Positions 24,503 through 34,371 are shown, numbered from the stretch's first letter. The stretch is 64,000 bases of DNA from an uncultured Erysipelotrichaceae bacterium (GCA_947569705.1 CANOSP010000001.1:186001-250000), one strand, 5' to 3'. The notes: generated by a model from the letters alone, not told the origin. Translations and numbers: made by a program.

Positions 24503-26988
24503 TGAAAAATGTTGAAACCAATATCCAACATAAGCAGATTATTGAAACTCCGTTGGAAGAAATCATGGGGGATCGCTTCGGTTCCTATTCTAAATATATT
24601 ATTCAAGATCGTGCGCTGCCCGATGCACGTGACGGTTTGAAACCGGTACAGCGACGTATCCTGTATGCGATGTATACAGACGGTAATCGTTATGACAAGG
24701 GATATCGCAAATCGGCAAAAACGGTCGGTTTGGTAATCGGTAACTATCATCCGCACGGAGATACTTCTGTGTATGATGCGATGGTACGTATGTCGCAGGA
24801 TTGGAAGATTCGCAGCCCGCAGATCGATATGCAGGGAAACAACGGTTCGATCGATGATGACCCCGCCGCTGCGATGCGTTATACCGAGGCACGATTATCA
24901 AAAATCGCTGAATATCTGTTAATGGATATTGATAAGGATACGGTCTCATGGAGCTTGAACTTTGATGATACCGACTATGAACCGACGGTATTGCCCGCTC
25001 GCTATCCGAATTTATTAGTAAACGGGATTACCGGAATCGCAGCTGGTTATGCGACCAATATTCCGCCGCATAATTTGGGTGAAGTCATTGATGCGGTGAT
25101 CTATCGAATTCAATTTCCTGATTCTACGGTTGAAGAGTTGATGGAATATGTACAGGGACCGGATTTTCCTACCGGCGGTATCGTTCAAGGCAAACAGGGA
25201 ATTATTGATGCCTTCACTACCGGCCGCGGTAAAATTATGGTTCGCTCTAAAACAGAGATTGTTCAGGCAAAAACATGCCAACAGATCATCATTACCGAAA
25301 TCCCATATGAAGTAATTAAAAGCAATATGGTGAAGAAAATCGATGATGTACGCTTAAATAAGAAAATTGACGGCATTATGGATGTTCGTGATGAATCTGA
25401 CCGCAATGGTTTACGGGTCGTGGTCGATATTAAAAAAGATGCCGATGCGAAGCTGATTTTGAATTATCTGTTTAAAAATACCGATTTACAGGTTTCTTAT
25501 AACTACAATGTAATTGCGATTGTGAATAAGCGCCCGATGCAGATGGGATTGGCACAAATGCTCGATGCTTTCATTGCCCATCGCGAAGAAGTTGTCGTGC
25601 GCCGCTGTCAATTTGATTTAAAGAAGAAACAACAGCGCTGCCATATTTTAGACGGCTTAATTCAAGCTATTTCGGTTTTGGATGAAGTTATTGCGCTCAT
25701 TCGCAGTTCCAAAGACAAGGCTGATTCCAAAAATCGTTTGATCGAGCGCTTTTCATTCAGTGAAGCACAGTCAGAAGCGATTGTGACGATGCGCTTATAT
25801 CGCTTATCAAATACCGATGTCACCTTATTAAAAGAGGAACATGATACATTGGAGCGTGAAATTGCGGAGCTTCAGGAAATCTTGGCAAATGAAAAGCTGT
25901 TAAAGCGATTAATAATTAAAGAATGTAAAGAAGTTAAAAAGGAATTTCCGACCCAGCGTTTAACAAAGATTGAAGCGGAAATTGAAGAAATCGTAATTGA
26001 TAAGGTTTCGATGATTGCCAGCGAGCAGGTGATGTTTACTTTATCAAAAGACGGTTATGCGAAACGAGTTTCGCTTCGTTCCTATAATGCCGCAAATGAT
26101 GCATCGACAGGGATTAAGGAAGGCGATCGTTTGATCGGATGCACTGAAGTAAATACCTTGGATCATATTTTGTTTTTTACAAGCAGAGGAACTTACGGCT
26201 ATTTGAATGTTTATGAAGCTGAGGAAGCGAAATGGAAAGATATAGGATCTCATATTAATAATGCGATCAAAATCAGCGGTGAGGAAAAAATTACTGATGC
26301 ATTTGTGCTGAAACATTTTCAAACATATGCCTATATTGTGACCGTTACTAAAAACGGTATGATCAAGAAAACGGCGATTTCGGAATATGAGGTATCGCGA
26401 AATAATAAAACGATGGCAAATATGAAACTGACGGATAATGATGAAGCGATTGCATCAATGCTGGCATATGAAGGCGATGAAGTGCTGTTGTGCAGCAAAA
26501 ACGGCTATATGAGCCGCTATCCGATTTCATTAATTCCGGCAACGGCTCCGAAATCTAAGGGTGTAAAGGCAATGAATCTCGTCGAGGATCAAGTGTGCAG
26601 TGCATGTATTTATCACAATGATACAGCACAGCTGCTTGTAATCAGTGATACGGGAGCCATGAAGCGCTTAAAGATGAGCGATATTGACTTAACGGGAAGA
26701 CCGGTGAAGGGAAATATGATCTGTAAAAAGGTAAAATCAAAACCTTATCAGATCGCAGTAATCAAACTGTTTGATATTCAACAGGAATTCAGTGTGAAAG
26801 CACAGGAAAACTATCCACTCAATATGAAGGACATCTCGTTAATGAGCAGAGAAGCGACGTTCTCACAGCCGCTCGGCACGCTTCAGGATTTCTATATTGA
26901 ACAAGGCATTCAAACGATTGAACAGATTGAGATTCCCGCACAGACGGAAAAAACCGTCGGCTTTGAGGAAATGAATTTAGAACTTTAA
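24502..26988 (+). CDS. parC: DNA topoisomerase IV subunit A
   Basis: ParC cuts and rejoins DNA in topoisomerase IV. The 828-residue protein has a winged-helix breakage domain with the active-site tyrosine Y127 ('AAAMRYTEARLS'), a long coiled coil, and a C-terminal beta-pinwheel. The quinolone-resistance region reads 'HPHGDTSVYDAM': the residue usually serine (Ser79 in Streptococcus ParC) is Thr88, while Asp92 is kept. ATG 24502 overlaps the parE stop (TAATG), and GAGG lies just upstream. A terminator follows at 26990. Confidence 0.94.
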   Translation: MKNVETNIQHKQIIETPLEEIMGDRFGSYSKYIIQDRALPDARDGLKPVQRRILYAMYTDGNRYDKGYRKSAKTVGLVIGNYHPHGDTSVYDAMVRMSQDWKIRSPQIDMQGNNGSIDDDPAAAMRYTEARLSKIAEYLLMDIDKDTVSWSLNFDDTDYEPTVLPARYPNLLVNGITGIAAGYATNIPPHNLGEVIDAVIYRIQFPDSTVEELMEYVQGPDFPTGGIVQGKQGIIDAFTTGRGKIMVRSKTEIVQAKTCQQIIITEIPYEVIKSNMVKKIDDVRLNKKIDGIMDVRDESDRNGLRVVVDIKKDADAKLILNYLFKNTDLQVSYNYNVIAIVNKRPMQMGLAQMLDAFIAHREEVVVRRCQFDLKKKQQRCHILDGLIQAISVLDEVIALIRSSKDKADSKNRLIERFSFSEAQSEAIVTMRLYRLSNTDVTLLKEEHDTLEREIAELQEILANEKLLKRLIIKECKEVKKEFPTQRLTKIEAEIEEIVIDKVSMIASEQVMFTLSKDGYAKRVSLRSYNAANDASTGIKEGDRLIGCTEVNTLDHILFFTSRGTYGYLNVYEAEEAKWKDIGSHINNAIKISGEEKITDAFVLKHFQTYAYIVTVTKNGMIKKTAISEYEVSRNNKTMANMKLTDNDEAIASMLAYEGDEVLLCSKNGYMSRYPISLIPATAPKSKGVKAMNLVEDQVCSACIYHNDTAQLLVISDTGAMKRLKMSDIDLTGRPVKGNMICKKVKSKPYQIAVIKLFDIQQEFSVKAQENYPLNMKDISLMSREATFSQPLGTLQDFYIEQGIQTIEQIEIPAQTEKTVGFEEMNLEL

Positions 26989-26989
26989 T

Positions 26990-27017
26990 AAAGCAGCACA
27001 AATGTGTTGCTTTTTTC
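26990..27017 (+). terminator. terminator after parE-parC
   Basis: AAGCAGCACA pairs with TGTGTTGCTT across a short loop (one G-U pair), followed by six Ts. Confidence 0.8.
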
Positions 27018-27082
27018 TGTATATAAGCAATGAACACATTTATTATTCGCAATCAATGCTTTTTTTGTAAATACGGATATGA

Positions 27083-27111
27083 TTGACTTCAAAAAGCGTT
27101 ACCGATATAAT
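27083..27111 (+). promoter_or_regulatory. consensus promoter for the MacB-like ABC transporter
   Basis: TTGACT (27083-27088), 17-bp spacer, TATAAT (27106-27111): one of the best promoters in the window. A leader of about 90 nt precedes the gene. Confidence 0.8.
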
Positions 27112-27208
27112 ATGAATATTAAAAAGATGCTTTTGAAGAAAGTGATGATATATACAAGCTTATTAATAAGATAGATTTGTGTGATAAAAGGGAAGCAGGG
27201 AACAGAAA

Positions 27209-27907
27209 ATGAAAATACAAGCCGTAAATATACACAAGGCGTATGGCAGCCGACATAAAACAGAGGTATTGAAAGATGTTTCACTAACAATTTCGAAAGG
27301 GTCATATACCGTAATTCTCGGTGCATCAGGCTCGGGAAAATCAACCTTATTGAATGTGCTTTTCGGATTAGAGCGATGTGACAGCGGTTCGGTGCTGTAT
27401 GATTCCACTGATATTACAAAGATGAATGACAGTGCTTTAACTGCATTTCGCAAGGAACATATCGGCTTTATTTTTCAACAATATTATTTGTTAGAGAATA
27501 TGAACGTGGAAAAAAATGTGCGAATGGGTGCCGACCTTGTACAAAACAAGCAGTATCATGAAATTATTGAAGCAGTCGGTTTAAAGGATAAGTTAAAACA
27601 ATATCCGAGTGAATTGTCCGGCGGGGAACAGCAGCAGGTCAGTATTGCCCGTGCTTTAGCCAAAAATCCGCATGTGCTTTTCTTAGATGAGCCGACAGGT
27701 GCTTTAGATGAGCAGTGCGGAAGACAGATTCTTGATCTTGATTATATTATGCGTCTTCATCAAGAGCGTCATTTTACGATTCTGATGGTTACGCATAATC
27801 AAAATATCGCTGAAACAGCGGATACCGTCATCAGAATGAACAGCGGCAGAATCACGGAAATGATTGAGAACGCACATCCTAAGAGTGCCTATGAAATCGG
27901 GTGGTAA
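27209..27907 (+). CDS. ABC transporter ATP-binding protein (MacB/LolD type)
   Basis: A 232-residue ATPase of the MacB/LolD/FtsE class with Walker A GASGSGKST (near residue 38), signature 'LSGGEQQQVSIARAL', Walker B 'VLFLDEPTGALD' and the H-loop 'VTHN'. Such ATPases drive FtsX-fold permeases in export of peptides, lipoproteins or antibiotics, or in sensing antimicrobial peptides. The permease gene follows at once (ATG 27909, two bases on). No two-component genes adjoin this pair. Substrate unknown. Confidence 0.9.
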   Translation: MKIQAVNIHKAYGSRHKTEVLKDVSLTISKGSYTVILGASGSGKSTLLNVLFGLERCDSGSVLYDSTDITKMNDSALTAFRKEHIGFIFQQYYLLENMNVEKNVRMGADLVQNKQYHEIIEAVGLKDKLKQYPSELSGGEQQQVSIARALAKNPHVLFLDEPTGALDEQCGRQILDLDYIMRLHQERHFTILMVTHNQNIAETADTVIRMNSGRITEMIENAHPKSAYEIGW

Positions 27908-27908
27908 T

Positions 27909-28976
27909 ATGATGATTGCCCTTAAGGATATGAAAAAGCTTACGACTGTTTCCGTGATTGCTTGTTGTGCCGTATTTGTCTGTTCGCTGTTTATGAATTA
28001 TCAATGGGATCTTGCATCAGTCGAGGATCAGATCGTAAATGAAGCCGGCAGAATGATGTTTGAGGCGCAAATCGCTTCCGGCAAGGTCACAATCGGAGTG
28101 ACCGGCGGATGCTTAGTGATTACTTCATTGATTATGTTGGTATTTTATATCAAGAGCTATATTGATACGCATGGCAAAGAACTGGGGATTTTAAAAGCGC
28201 TTGGTTATCGCAATATTCAAATTGCCAAACATTTTTGGATTTTTGCTTGCAGTGTATGTGCAGGCTGCGGATTGGGTTATGCGGCTGCTTATTTTTATAT
28301 GCCGACATTTTATGAAATCCAAAATGTCGAGCAGCTGTTGCCGAAGCTGTCTGTGAATTTTTATCCGCTGTCAGCGCTTTATCTGATTTTGGTGCCGACA
28401 TTGTTATTTGCACTGATTGCAATTGCTTATGCAACTTTGAAATTAAAGCATCCGGTTCTTGATTTGTTGAAGAATCGCAGAACCGGCAAGTCTTATCGAA
28501 GTCGCAAGGAAAACAGCGCTTGTTCCTTTTTACATGATTTAAGAAAAAGTACGTTAAGAACGAAAAAAACACTTGTGTTCTTTGTCGCCTTTTCCGCTTT
28601 TTGTTTTGCGTCCATGGTTCAAATGTCAATTTCGATGATGGATTTGGCAAGTGAGGAAATGGGTATGATGATTTTAAATATCGGACTGATCTTGGCTTTT
28701 GTGACGCTTTTGTTGTCACTTTCCACGGTTGTAAAAGGAAATATGAAAACTATAGCGATGATGCGCTCATTCGGCTATTCCGATGCTTCCTGTACCAAGG
28801 CGATTTTAGGCGGCTATCGAATATTTACGATCATCGGTTTTGCGATAGGAACACTGTATCAATATGCATTGTTAAAATTTATGGTCAGTGTCGTATTTGC
28901 GAATATGGAAAATATCCCATTCTTTTGTTCTGCCAGTGTTTTTTATCACAACGATCACTTTTATCGCTGCTTATGA
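27909..28976 (+). CDS. FtsX-fold ABC permease, C-terminus frameshifted
   Basis: The 355-residue product has a 4+4 FtsX/MacB membrane layout: a helix near residue 12, then 'GKELGILKALGYRNIQIAKH' after the second helix, and a repeat of this coupling motif ('MKTIAMMRSFGYSDASCTKA') in the second half. The last helix is missing. At a six-T run (28939-28944) the frame leaves the coding path and stops at 28974-28976. The alternative frame continues with a hydrophobic stretch 'ITTITFIAAYEFMIAYYAA' and a basic tail to TAA at 29041-29043. Removing one T would restore a 377-residue protein. This is a sequencing error, a real mutation, or a slippage site. GGGTGG lies just before ATG 27909. Confidence 0.8.
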   Translation: MMIALKDMKKLTTVSVIACCAVFVCSLFMNYQWDLASVEDQIVNEAGRMMFEAQIASGKVTIGVTGGCLVITSLIMLVFYIKSYIDTHGKELGILKALGYRNIQIAKHFWIFACSVCAGCGLGYAAAYFYMPTFYEIQNVEQLLPKLSVNFYPLSALYLILVPTLLFALIAIAYATLKLKHPVLDLLKNRRTGKSYRSRKENSACSFLHDLRKSTLRTKKTLVFFVAFSAFCFASMVQMSISMMDLASEEMGMMILNIGLILAFVTLLLSLSTVVKGNMKTIAMMRSFGYSDASCTKAILGGYRIFTIIGFAIGTLYQYALLKFMVSVVFANMENIPFFCSASVFYHNDHFYRCL

Positions 28977-29116
28977 GTTCATGATTGCTTATTATGCGGC
29001 ACAGATTAAAAAACAGACGCTGAAAAGCATCATGTCTGAATAAACATAAAGATGAGGAAATTTTAAGTATACAATCATATAAATGGGAAATACATAAAAT
29101 CAATAGGAGTAAGCAA

Positions 29117-30901
29117 ATGAACAAACAACATCAGATTGAGGAAGAAATCAAACGATATGAGACTGAATGCAAGCCGTTAATAACAATCTCGCATTTTTAC
29201 TCATGGCTGCGGGTTTGCTGCGTGGTTGCTGCTCTTGTGCTTGCAATCTATGCGGATCAAAGTAAGCGTTCCTTTGCGTTTGGATTGGCTGCTTTATTTT
29301 TAGTGCTTTTTTCATTCTTGGTCATCAAGCATAATGATATAAAAAAACAGCTACGTCAGGCAGAAGCAAAAATCATTGTAAAAAAGCGGTTGTTAAGTCG
29401 TTTCAGCGATCAGTGGCATACCGAAGTGAAGTCACTGCACTGTCCGGAAGATGACTGTGTTGCCTATGACTTGGATTTGCTCGGTGCAGATTCCTTATAT
29501 GCGTATATCAGCTTTTGTGCTACACCGTTTGGAAAAGCACGATTGATGTCATTGATTAAGGGCGAAACTGCCGATCGTAAAAGCATTCTTCGCCGACAAG
29601 ATGCGATACGGGAATTGCTGCAACATGAAGATCTGCTTTTGGCATATGAAAGCGGCAGTGTCTTGTTTGAACAAGATGCCCGTCATATCAAAACGCAGGA
29701 TCTTGAAGCATTGATTGCTTACAGTGAAAAACAAAACAACTTGTTTCCGAAATGGTTTGTATACTTTTCCATGCTTTGTGCATTGCTTTGTGTATCGTCA
29801 TTGATTTTGGCATTCTGCGGATTGATTCCTTATGGCTATGGTGCGGTTTTATTGTTAGTTAATCTGATCATTAGTATTATCATCAACGGAAGCAGTCACA
29901 ATGAGCTTTCTTTATCTAAGGATACGGCACGAATGCTGAAAGATTATGATTTCTTATTTCAATGTGTCAGTGATGTACAGCTGGAAAGTCCGTTATTATG
30001 TGAGCTGCAAAAGACCATGCAGGACGCAAAACAGTCGATGAAGCGATTTAATCAAATCTTAGATATTATTTTATTGCGAAACAATGTGATTTCTTATTTT
30101 ATTCTATCGGCATTATTACAGTTTGATGTCATCTGTGTGCGCCTGTTAGAAAAGTGGCGCTCTGCCTATGGAGTTGCGATGCGCTCATGGCTGGAGGCGG
30201 CAGGCGACTTGGAAGCGCTGGTGTCTTTGAGTGTGATTGCTCAAGTGAAACAGGCTTGGTGTTTTCCGGAAATCATTGACAGTGAGGAACCGCTTTATGA
30301 AATCAAGGAAGGCTACCATCCGTTAATCGCACAACAAAAGGCAGTTGCCAACTCCATTGATTTAAAAAGCGGCAGTGTGATTATTACCGGATCTAATATG
30401 AGCGGGAAAACAACATTTCTGCGTACTTTGGGAATTGCCGCAATGATGGCAAAAGCCGGTGCGCCTGTCTGTGCGAAACAAATGCGCTTTACACCGATGC
30501 GTGTCTTTACCTCAATGCGCGTAAAGGATGATGTGAAAAGCGGTATCTCTACATTTTATGCAGAGCTTCTCAGAATCAGGCAAATGATGGAAGCTGCGAA
30601 AACCAAAGAATTGATGATTGTACTGATTGATGAAATATTTAAGGGAACAAACAGCGCCGATCGTCTGTTATGCGCTGAAACTGCCATTGCCAAGCTGCAT
30701 TTACCGCATGTGATCACCTTAGTTTCTACGCATGATTTTGAACTATGTGATCTTCAAAACGATCCGATGATCCAAGCGATGAATTATCATTTCAGTGAAT
30801 ATTATCAAAATGATGAAATCCACTTTGATTATTTATTGAGAGAAGGGCGCTGTACCTCTACCAACGCAAAGGAATTGATGCGATTGGCAGGAATCGTTTA
30901 A
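29117..30901 (+). CDS. membrane-anchored MutS-like ATPase
   Basis: The C-terminal third of this 594-residue protein is a MutS-type ABC ATPase: Walker A 'ITGSNMSGKTTFLRTLG' near residue 426, Walker B 'IVLIDEIFKGTNSADR' and 'VSTHDFEL'. A MutS lever/core-like region precedes it. The mismatch-recognition domain I (FxE motif) is absent, and there are two hydrophobic hairpins (about residues 25-75 and 210-255), so the protein should sit in the membrane. This matches a poorly studied MutS-related family annotated in Firmicutes. The role is unknown; classical mismatch repair is unlikely. AGGAG (29105-29109) sets ATG 29117. A terminator follows, so it is separate from spoVA. Confidence 0.8.
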   Translation: MNKQHQIEEEIKRYETECKPLITISHFYSWLRVCCVVAALVLAIYADQSKRSFAFGLAALFLVLFSFLVIKHNDIKKQLRQAEAKIIVKKRLLSRFSDQWHTEVKSLHCPEDDCVAYDLDLLGADSLYAYISFCATPFGKARLMSLIKGETADRKSILRRQDAIRELLQHEDLLLAYESGSVLFEQDARHIKTQDLEALIAYSEKQNNLFPKWFVYFSMLCALLCVSSLILAFCGLIPYGYGAVLLLVNLIISIIINGSSHNELSLSKDTARMLKDYDFLFQCVSDVQLESPLLCELQKTMQDAKQSMKRFNQILDIILLRNNVISYFILSALLQFDVICVRLLEKWRSAYGVAMRSWLEAAGDLEALVSLSVIAQVKQAWCFPEIIDSEEPLYEIKEGYHPLIAQQKAVANSIDLKSGSVIITGSNMSGKTTFLRTLGIAAMMAKAGAPVCAKQMRFTPMRVFTSMRVKDDVKSGISTFYAELLRIRQMMEAAKTKELMIVLIDEIFKGTNSADRLLCAETAIAKLHLPHVITLVSTHDFELCDLQNDPMIQAMNYHFSEYYQNDEIHFDYLLREGRCTSTNAKELMRLAGIV

Positions 30902-30924
30902 AGCTAAATAACATTTTAAATAGT

Positions 30925-30953
30925 ATGTCGGTGTAGGAACATCGGCATTTTTT
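30925..30953 (+). terminator. terminator after the MutS-like gene
   Basis: ATGTCGGTGT (30925-30934) pairs with ACATCGGCAT (30939-30948) with two G-U pairs, followed by Ts. Confidence 0.75.
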
Positions 30954-31030
30954 ATATCGTTTCAGTTTATTGTTTATATAATTCATAAGTGCTTATCATC
31001 ACTATCCTTGTTTTAAATTGCTTTTTCATA

Positions 31031-31060
31031 TACATAGATCAAAAAGGAGTGTCCATACTA
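31031..31060 (+). promoter_or_regulatory. forespore-type (sigma G/F) promoter for spoVA
   Basis: TACATA (31031-31036), 17-bp spacer and CATACTA (31054-31060). CATACTA matches the sigma-F/G -10 consensus and ACATA is close to the -35 GHATR. The predicted start at about 31067 abuts the ribosome binding site at 31068, giving a very short leader. Confidence 0.6.
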
Positions 31061-31083
31061 GTGAATATGAGGAGGTTACCCTT

Positions 31084-31524
31084 ATGGATCAAAAGCGTTT
31101 ACAAGACACTGCGAAAGCGCATGTGCCAAAAACACATAAAGGGAAGAATGCATTGATTGCTTTTATCAGCGGCGGTGTGATCGGAGCGATCGGACAGGGA
31201 TTATGTTACGTGTATATGCAAAGCTTTGATATTGATCAAAAAACGGCATTGCCTATGGTCATAGTGACAATTATTCTGATTACTGCTGTCACAACCGGCT
31301 TTGGTATCTATGATAAAGCGGCGCAGTATTGCGGTGCCGGATTGTTTATTCCGATTTCCGGTTTTGCGAATTCATTGACATCAGCCGCAATGGAAGGAAA
31401 AAGCGAGGGTCCCATTTACGGCATCGGTTCTAATATGTTTAAGCTTGCCGGCAGTGTATTGACCTACGGTATCGCTTCGGCATTCTTTTTCGGTGCGCTG
31501 CGCTATTTGTTATTTGGAGGTTAG
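31084..31524 (+). CDS. spoVAC: stage V sporulation protein AC
   Basis: SpoVAC is a membrane protein of the channel that moves calcium-dipicolinate across the spore inner membrane during sporulation and germination. The 146-residue product has about four helices and the conserved segments 'GGVIGAIGQGL' and 'GLFIPISGFANSLTSAAMEGKSEGPIYGIGSNMF'-type text (here at residues 82-115). I chose ATG 31084 because GAGGAGG (31068-31074) lies nine bases upstream; the longer open frame starts before the promoter. First gene of the spoVAC-D-E-F operon. Confidence 0.93.
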   Translation: MDQKRLQDTAKAHVPKTHKGKNALIAFISGGVIGAIGQGLCYVYMQSFDIDQKTALPMVIVTIILITAVTTGFGIYDKAAQYCGAGLFIPISGFANSLTSAAMEGKSEGPIYGIGSNMFKLAGSVLTYGIASAFFFGALRYLLFGG

Positions 31525-31527
31525 CTT

Positions 31528-32526
31528 ATGACGACAATTCAATTTCATCAAGTCTATGTTGCTTCGCGAAGTGCTGTTGCGGGAGCTTTGGAAGCACAGG
31601 GACCGCTGCGGAAATATTTTGATAAGACTTATGAGGATAATTACTGTAATGAAAAAAGCTTTGAAAAGGCAGAGCGTGCAATGGTATATGATGCCTGTGA
31701 TATTGCTTTGCGCAAAGCAAACCAAAAGCCTTCGGATCTGGATATTATTTTCGGCGGCGATTTGATCAATCAATTAACCTCATCACATTACTTTGCTCGT
31801 GATACCAATGTGCCGTTTATCGGGATGTATGCGGCATGTGCAACAAGCTCTTTGATTATCGGTCAGGCAGCGATGTGGATCGAACAAGGATATGCCAAAC
31901 AAGCACTTGCCTTTACGAGTTCTCATGTCGCAACGGCAGAGCGGCAATTTCGCTATCCGAATGAATACGGCGTACAGAAAAAAGCGACAACGACATCAAC
32001 AGTCACCGGTGCCGGCGCTGTCCTTTTAAGCAGTAAGCCTTCACTTATTAAAGTCAGTGCCTTTACCCCCGGTAAAATTTGTGACTGGAATTACAGTGAT
32101 GCGAATGATATGGGTGTGGCAATGGCTCCGGCAGCCTATGATACATTAAATCGTCATTTTCAAAATACCAATACTGACTTCACCGATTATGATTTAATTG
32201 CGACCGGTGATCTTTCACAGCTTGGTTTTTCTTTCCTGATGGACTTGCTTTATCAAGATGAGCATCCGGTAGAGCATCGACTTCATGACTGCGGTTTGAT
32301 GATTTATGATACCGGCAAGCAGGATGTATTTTGCGGCGGCAGCGGCTGTGCCTGCAGTATGTGTGTTTCTATGGCGAAGCTGTTGCAGGAGCTGGAGCGG
32401 GGGACATATCAGCGAGTTATGGTAATTGCGACAGGCGCTTTATTATCCCCGGTTGCCATTCAGCAAAAAGAAAGTATCCCTTGTATTGCCCATGCGATCG
32501 TCTATGAAAGGAGTGAGGGGAAATGA
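31528..32526 (+). CDS. spoVAD: stage V sporulation protein AD
   Basis: SpoVAD has a thiolase-like fold and binds dipicolinic acid. The 332-residue product shows the family blocks '[19 protein letters not shown]', '[12 protein letters not shown]' and '[18 protein letters not shown]', and ends in the thiolase-type '[20 protein letters not shown]'. It starts three bases after spoVAC, with GGAGG overlapping the end of that gene. Peripheral location on the spore inner membrane is expected from the family. Confidence 0.95.
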   Translation: MTTIQFHQVYVASRSAVAGALEAQGPLRKYFDKTYEDNYCNEKSFEKAERAMVYDACDIALRKANQKPSDLDIIFGGDLINQLTSSHYFARDTNVPFIGMYAACATSSLIIGQAAMWIEQGYAKQALAFTSSHVATAERQFRYPNEYGVQKKATTTSTVTGAGAVLLSSKPSLIKVSAFTPGKICDWNYSDANDMGVAMAPAAYDTLNRHFQNTNTDFTDYDLIATGDLSQLGFSFLMDLLYQDEHPVEHRLHDCGLMIYDTGKQDVFCGGSGCACSMCVSMAKLLQELERGTYQRVMVIATGALLSPVAIQQKESIPCIAHAIVYERSEGK

Positions 32527-32876
32527 TGATGGTATTTAACGCCTTTCTTGTCTGCGGCACCATTTGTTTAGCCGGTCAGCTGCTTTATGATTATACAAAG
32601 CTGACTCCCGGTCACATCACTTCAATTTTTGTGGTTTTCGGTGCGGCATTAGATACATTTTCCCTGTATGATCGCCTGATTGAATTTGCGGGTGCAGGAG
32701 CCAGCTTACCGATTACAAGCTTCGGTCATTCATTGATTCACGGAGCTTTAACAGCGGCTCAAGAACAGGGAGTGATGGGAATACTGCTGGGAATGTTTGA
32801 TTTGACGGCGGCAGGCATTACCGCGGCAATTTTATTTGCTTTTTTAGCTGCCGTGATCTTTAAACCCCGCACATGA
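32523..32876 (+). CDS. spoVAE: stage V sporulation protein AE (SpoVAEb type)
   Basis: A 117-residue membrane protein of the SpoVAC/SpoVAEb family with '[19 protein letters not shown]', '[21 protein letters not shown]' and a hydrophobic C-terminal helix. It forms the dipicolinate channel with SpoVAC and SpoVAD. The first of three consecutive ATG codons (32523) overlaps the spoVAD stop; AGGAG about ten bases upstream does not distinguish them well. It overlaps spoVAF by four bases, so translation is coupled through the operon. Confidence 0.92.
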   Translation: MMMVFNAFLVCGTICLAGQLLYDYTKLTPGHITSIFVVFGAALDTFSLYDRLIEFAGAGASLPITSFGHSLIHGALTAAQEQGVMGILLGMFDLTAAGITAAILFAFLAAVIFKPRT

Positions 32877-34246
32877 AAGCATTGTCTTTACAAGACCGCC
32901 TGTCAAGCTTAAAAAGCGCCGTCAGTGATTCATTTGATGTCGTTTATCGAAATGTAGAGATCAATCATCATCGCTGTGTGATTGTCTTTTTATCCTCATT
33001 AAGTGACAGTCAGCTGATCGCAGATATTGTTGAAAGTATTGTCATCACGGTAAAAAGTGAGGTTGCCTTAACCTTTTATCCCGGCAGTGTAGAAGCCAAA
33101 ACGAATCAGCATCAGGCGATTACCGCATTGTTATCGGGGCAATGTCTTGTGCTGGTAGAGGGGATCGATGCATATTTTTGTGTAGAGACCCGCAGTTATC
33201 CTTCGCGCTCCACCGCTGAGCCGAGTGTTGAAAAAAGCATCCGCGGCTCTCATGACGGATTTGTGGAAAATATCATTTTAAATGTCGGTTTAATCCGCCG
33301 CAGAATCCGTGATCCGCGGCTTCGCATCATTATCAATAAAGAGGGTGTCAAGACCCGAACCGACATTGCTTATGTCTATATAGAACATTTGGTTGATCCT
33401 GATATTTTAGCGGATTTTGAGCATCGCTTGAAAACATTAGATGAAACAGAAATATTGTCGGAACGCAATTTGAGTGAACAGCTTTACGGCAAAACATGGA
33501 ATCCATATCCGCATGTACGCTACAGTGAACGTCCCGATATATGTGCAATTCATCTTTTACAAGGCTATTTAATCGTATTAGTTGATAATTCACCTTGTGC
33601 GCTTATTATTCCTACGACCTTTTTTGAACAGACAAAACAGATTGAGGAATATACACAGACAACGCTGATTGCGACCTTTACCCGTATCATCCGTTTAGTC
33701 GGAATCTTGTTTTCCATCTATTTATTGCCGCTGTGGATCACGGTGATCATTGATAAGAATCCGACCATGTTAAACTTTCCGTTGGAGGATCAAGTTAAGG
33801 TACTGGAATTCGGTTTTCAAGTGATCTTTGCGGATATTGTCGTGGAATGGATTCGTCAAAGCTTAATTCATACTCCGACGATATTGTCCGGCATTATGAG
33901 TTTTATCGTCATCTTTGTATTAGGGGATACGGCAGTTAATTTCGGTGTTTATACCAATGAGATTTTATTGATGATCGCCTTGTGCAATATCGGTAATTTT
34001 CTTACCCCTAATTATGAATTATCACTTGCCAATAAAGCATTTCGTATTTTGATCGGTTTAATGGCGCTGTTTTTCGGACAGGCAGGCTTTTGTATCGGTG
34101 TATTATTTCATGTGATCGTACTGCTTTCGACGAAATCGATTAAATTCCCGTATCTTTATCCGTTGATCCCGTTTTCTTATCGAGAGTGCAAAAAGATTTT
34201 ATTCGGAGCGCCGATTCGTTTAAAAAAAGATGATCGAAACTACTAG
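32873..34246 (+). CDS. spoVAF: SpoVAF / GerA-family spore protein
   Basis: This 457-residue protein belongs to the GerA/SpoVAF family. It has a large soluble N-terminal half (with '[21 protein letters not shown]' around residue 103, typical of GerAA) and a C-terminal half with about five helices including '[18 protein letters not shown]'. GerA-type subunits make the germinant receptors; SpoVAF is the paralogue in the spoVA operon, thought to amplify germination signals. Its position as last gene, overlapping spoVAE, supports SpoVAF. A SpoVAEa gene, which lies beside it in Bacillus, is missing. The operon ends at the 34250 terminator. Confidence 0.92.
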   Translation: MKALSLQDRLSSLKSAVSDSFDVVYRNVEINHHRCVIVFLSSLSDSQLIADIVESIVITVKSEVALTFYPGSVEAKTNQHQAITALLSGQCLVLVEGIDAYFCVETRSYPSRSTAEPSVEKSIRGSHDGFVENIILNVGLIRRRIRDPRLRIIINKEGVKTRTDIAYVYIEHLVDPDILADFEHRLKTLDETEILSERNLSEQLYGKTWNPYPHVRYSERPDICAIHLLQGYLIVLVDNSPCALIIPTTFFEQTKQIEEYTQTTLIATFTRIIRLVGILFSIYLLPLWITVIIDKNPTMLNFPLEDQVKVLEFGFQVIFADIVVEWIRQSLIHTPTILSGIMSFIVIFVLGDTAVNFGVYTNEILLMIALCNIGNFLTPNYELSLANKAFRILIGLMALFFGQAGFCIGVLFHVIVLLSTKSIKFPYLYPLIPFSYRECKKILFGAPIRLKKDDRNY

Positions 34247-34249
34247 ATG

Positions 34250-34276
34250 ACAGATTCTTTCGGAATCTGTTTTTTT
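34250..34276 (+). terminator. terminator after the spoVA operon
   Basis: ACAGATTC (34250-34257), short loop, GAATCTGT (34263-34270), then Ts. Confidence 0.85.
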
Positions 34277-34342
34277 ATGTAAAATGACAATGGATATGAA
34301 AGAATCGTTAAAGACATGCGGCAGCGAAACCGGCAGAAAAGA

Positions 34343-34371
34343 TTGCGCAGTGTGTCGATATTTGATATAAT
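34343..34371 (+). promoter_or_regulatory. promoter for scpA-scpB
   Basis: TTGCGC (34343-34348), 17-bp spacer, TATAAT (34366-34371) with an extended TGA. Confidence 0.75.

Noticed and set aside
28150-28719. 189-codon open frame on the minus strand within the FtsX-like permease
   Set aside because: Long but antisense to a well-supported membrane protein; basic, low-information composition.
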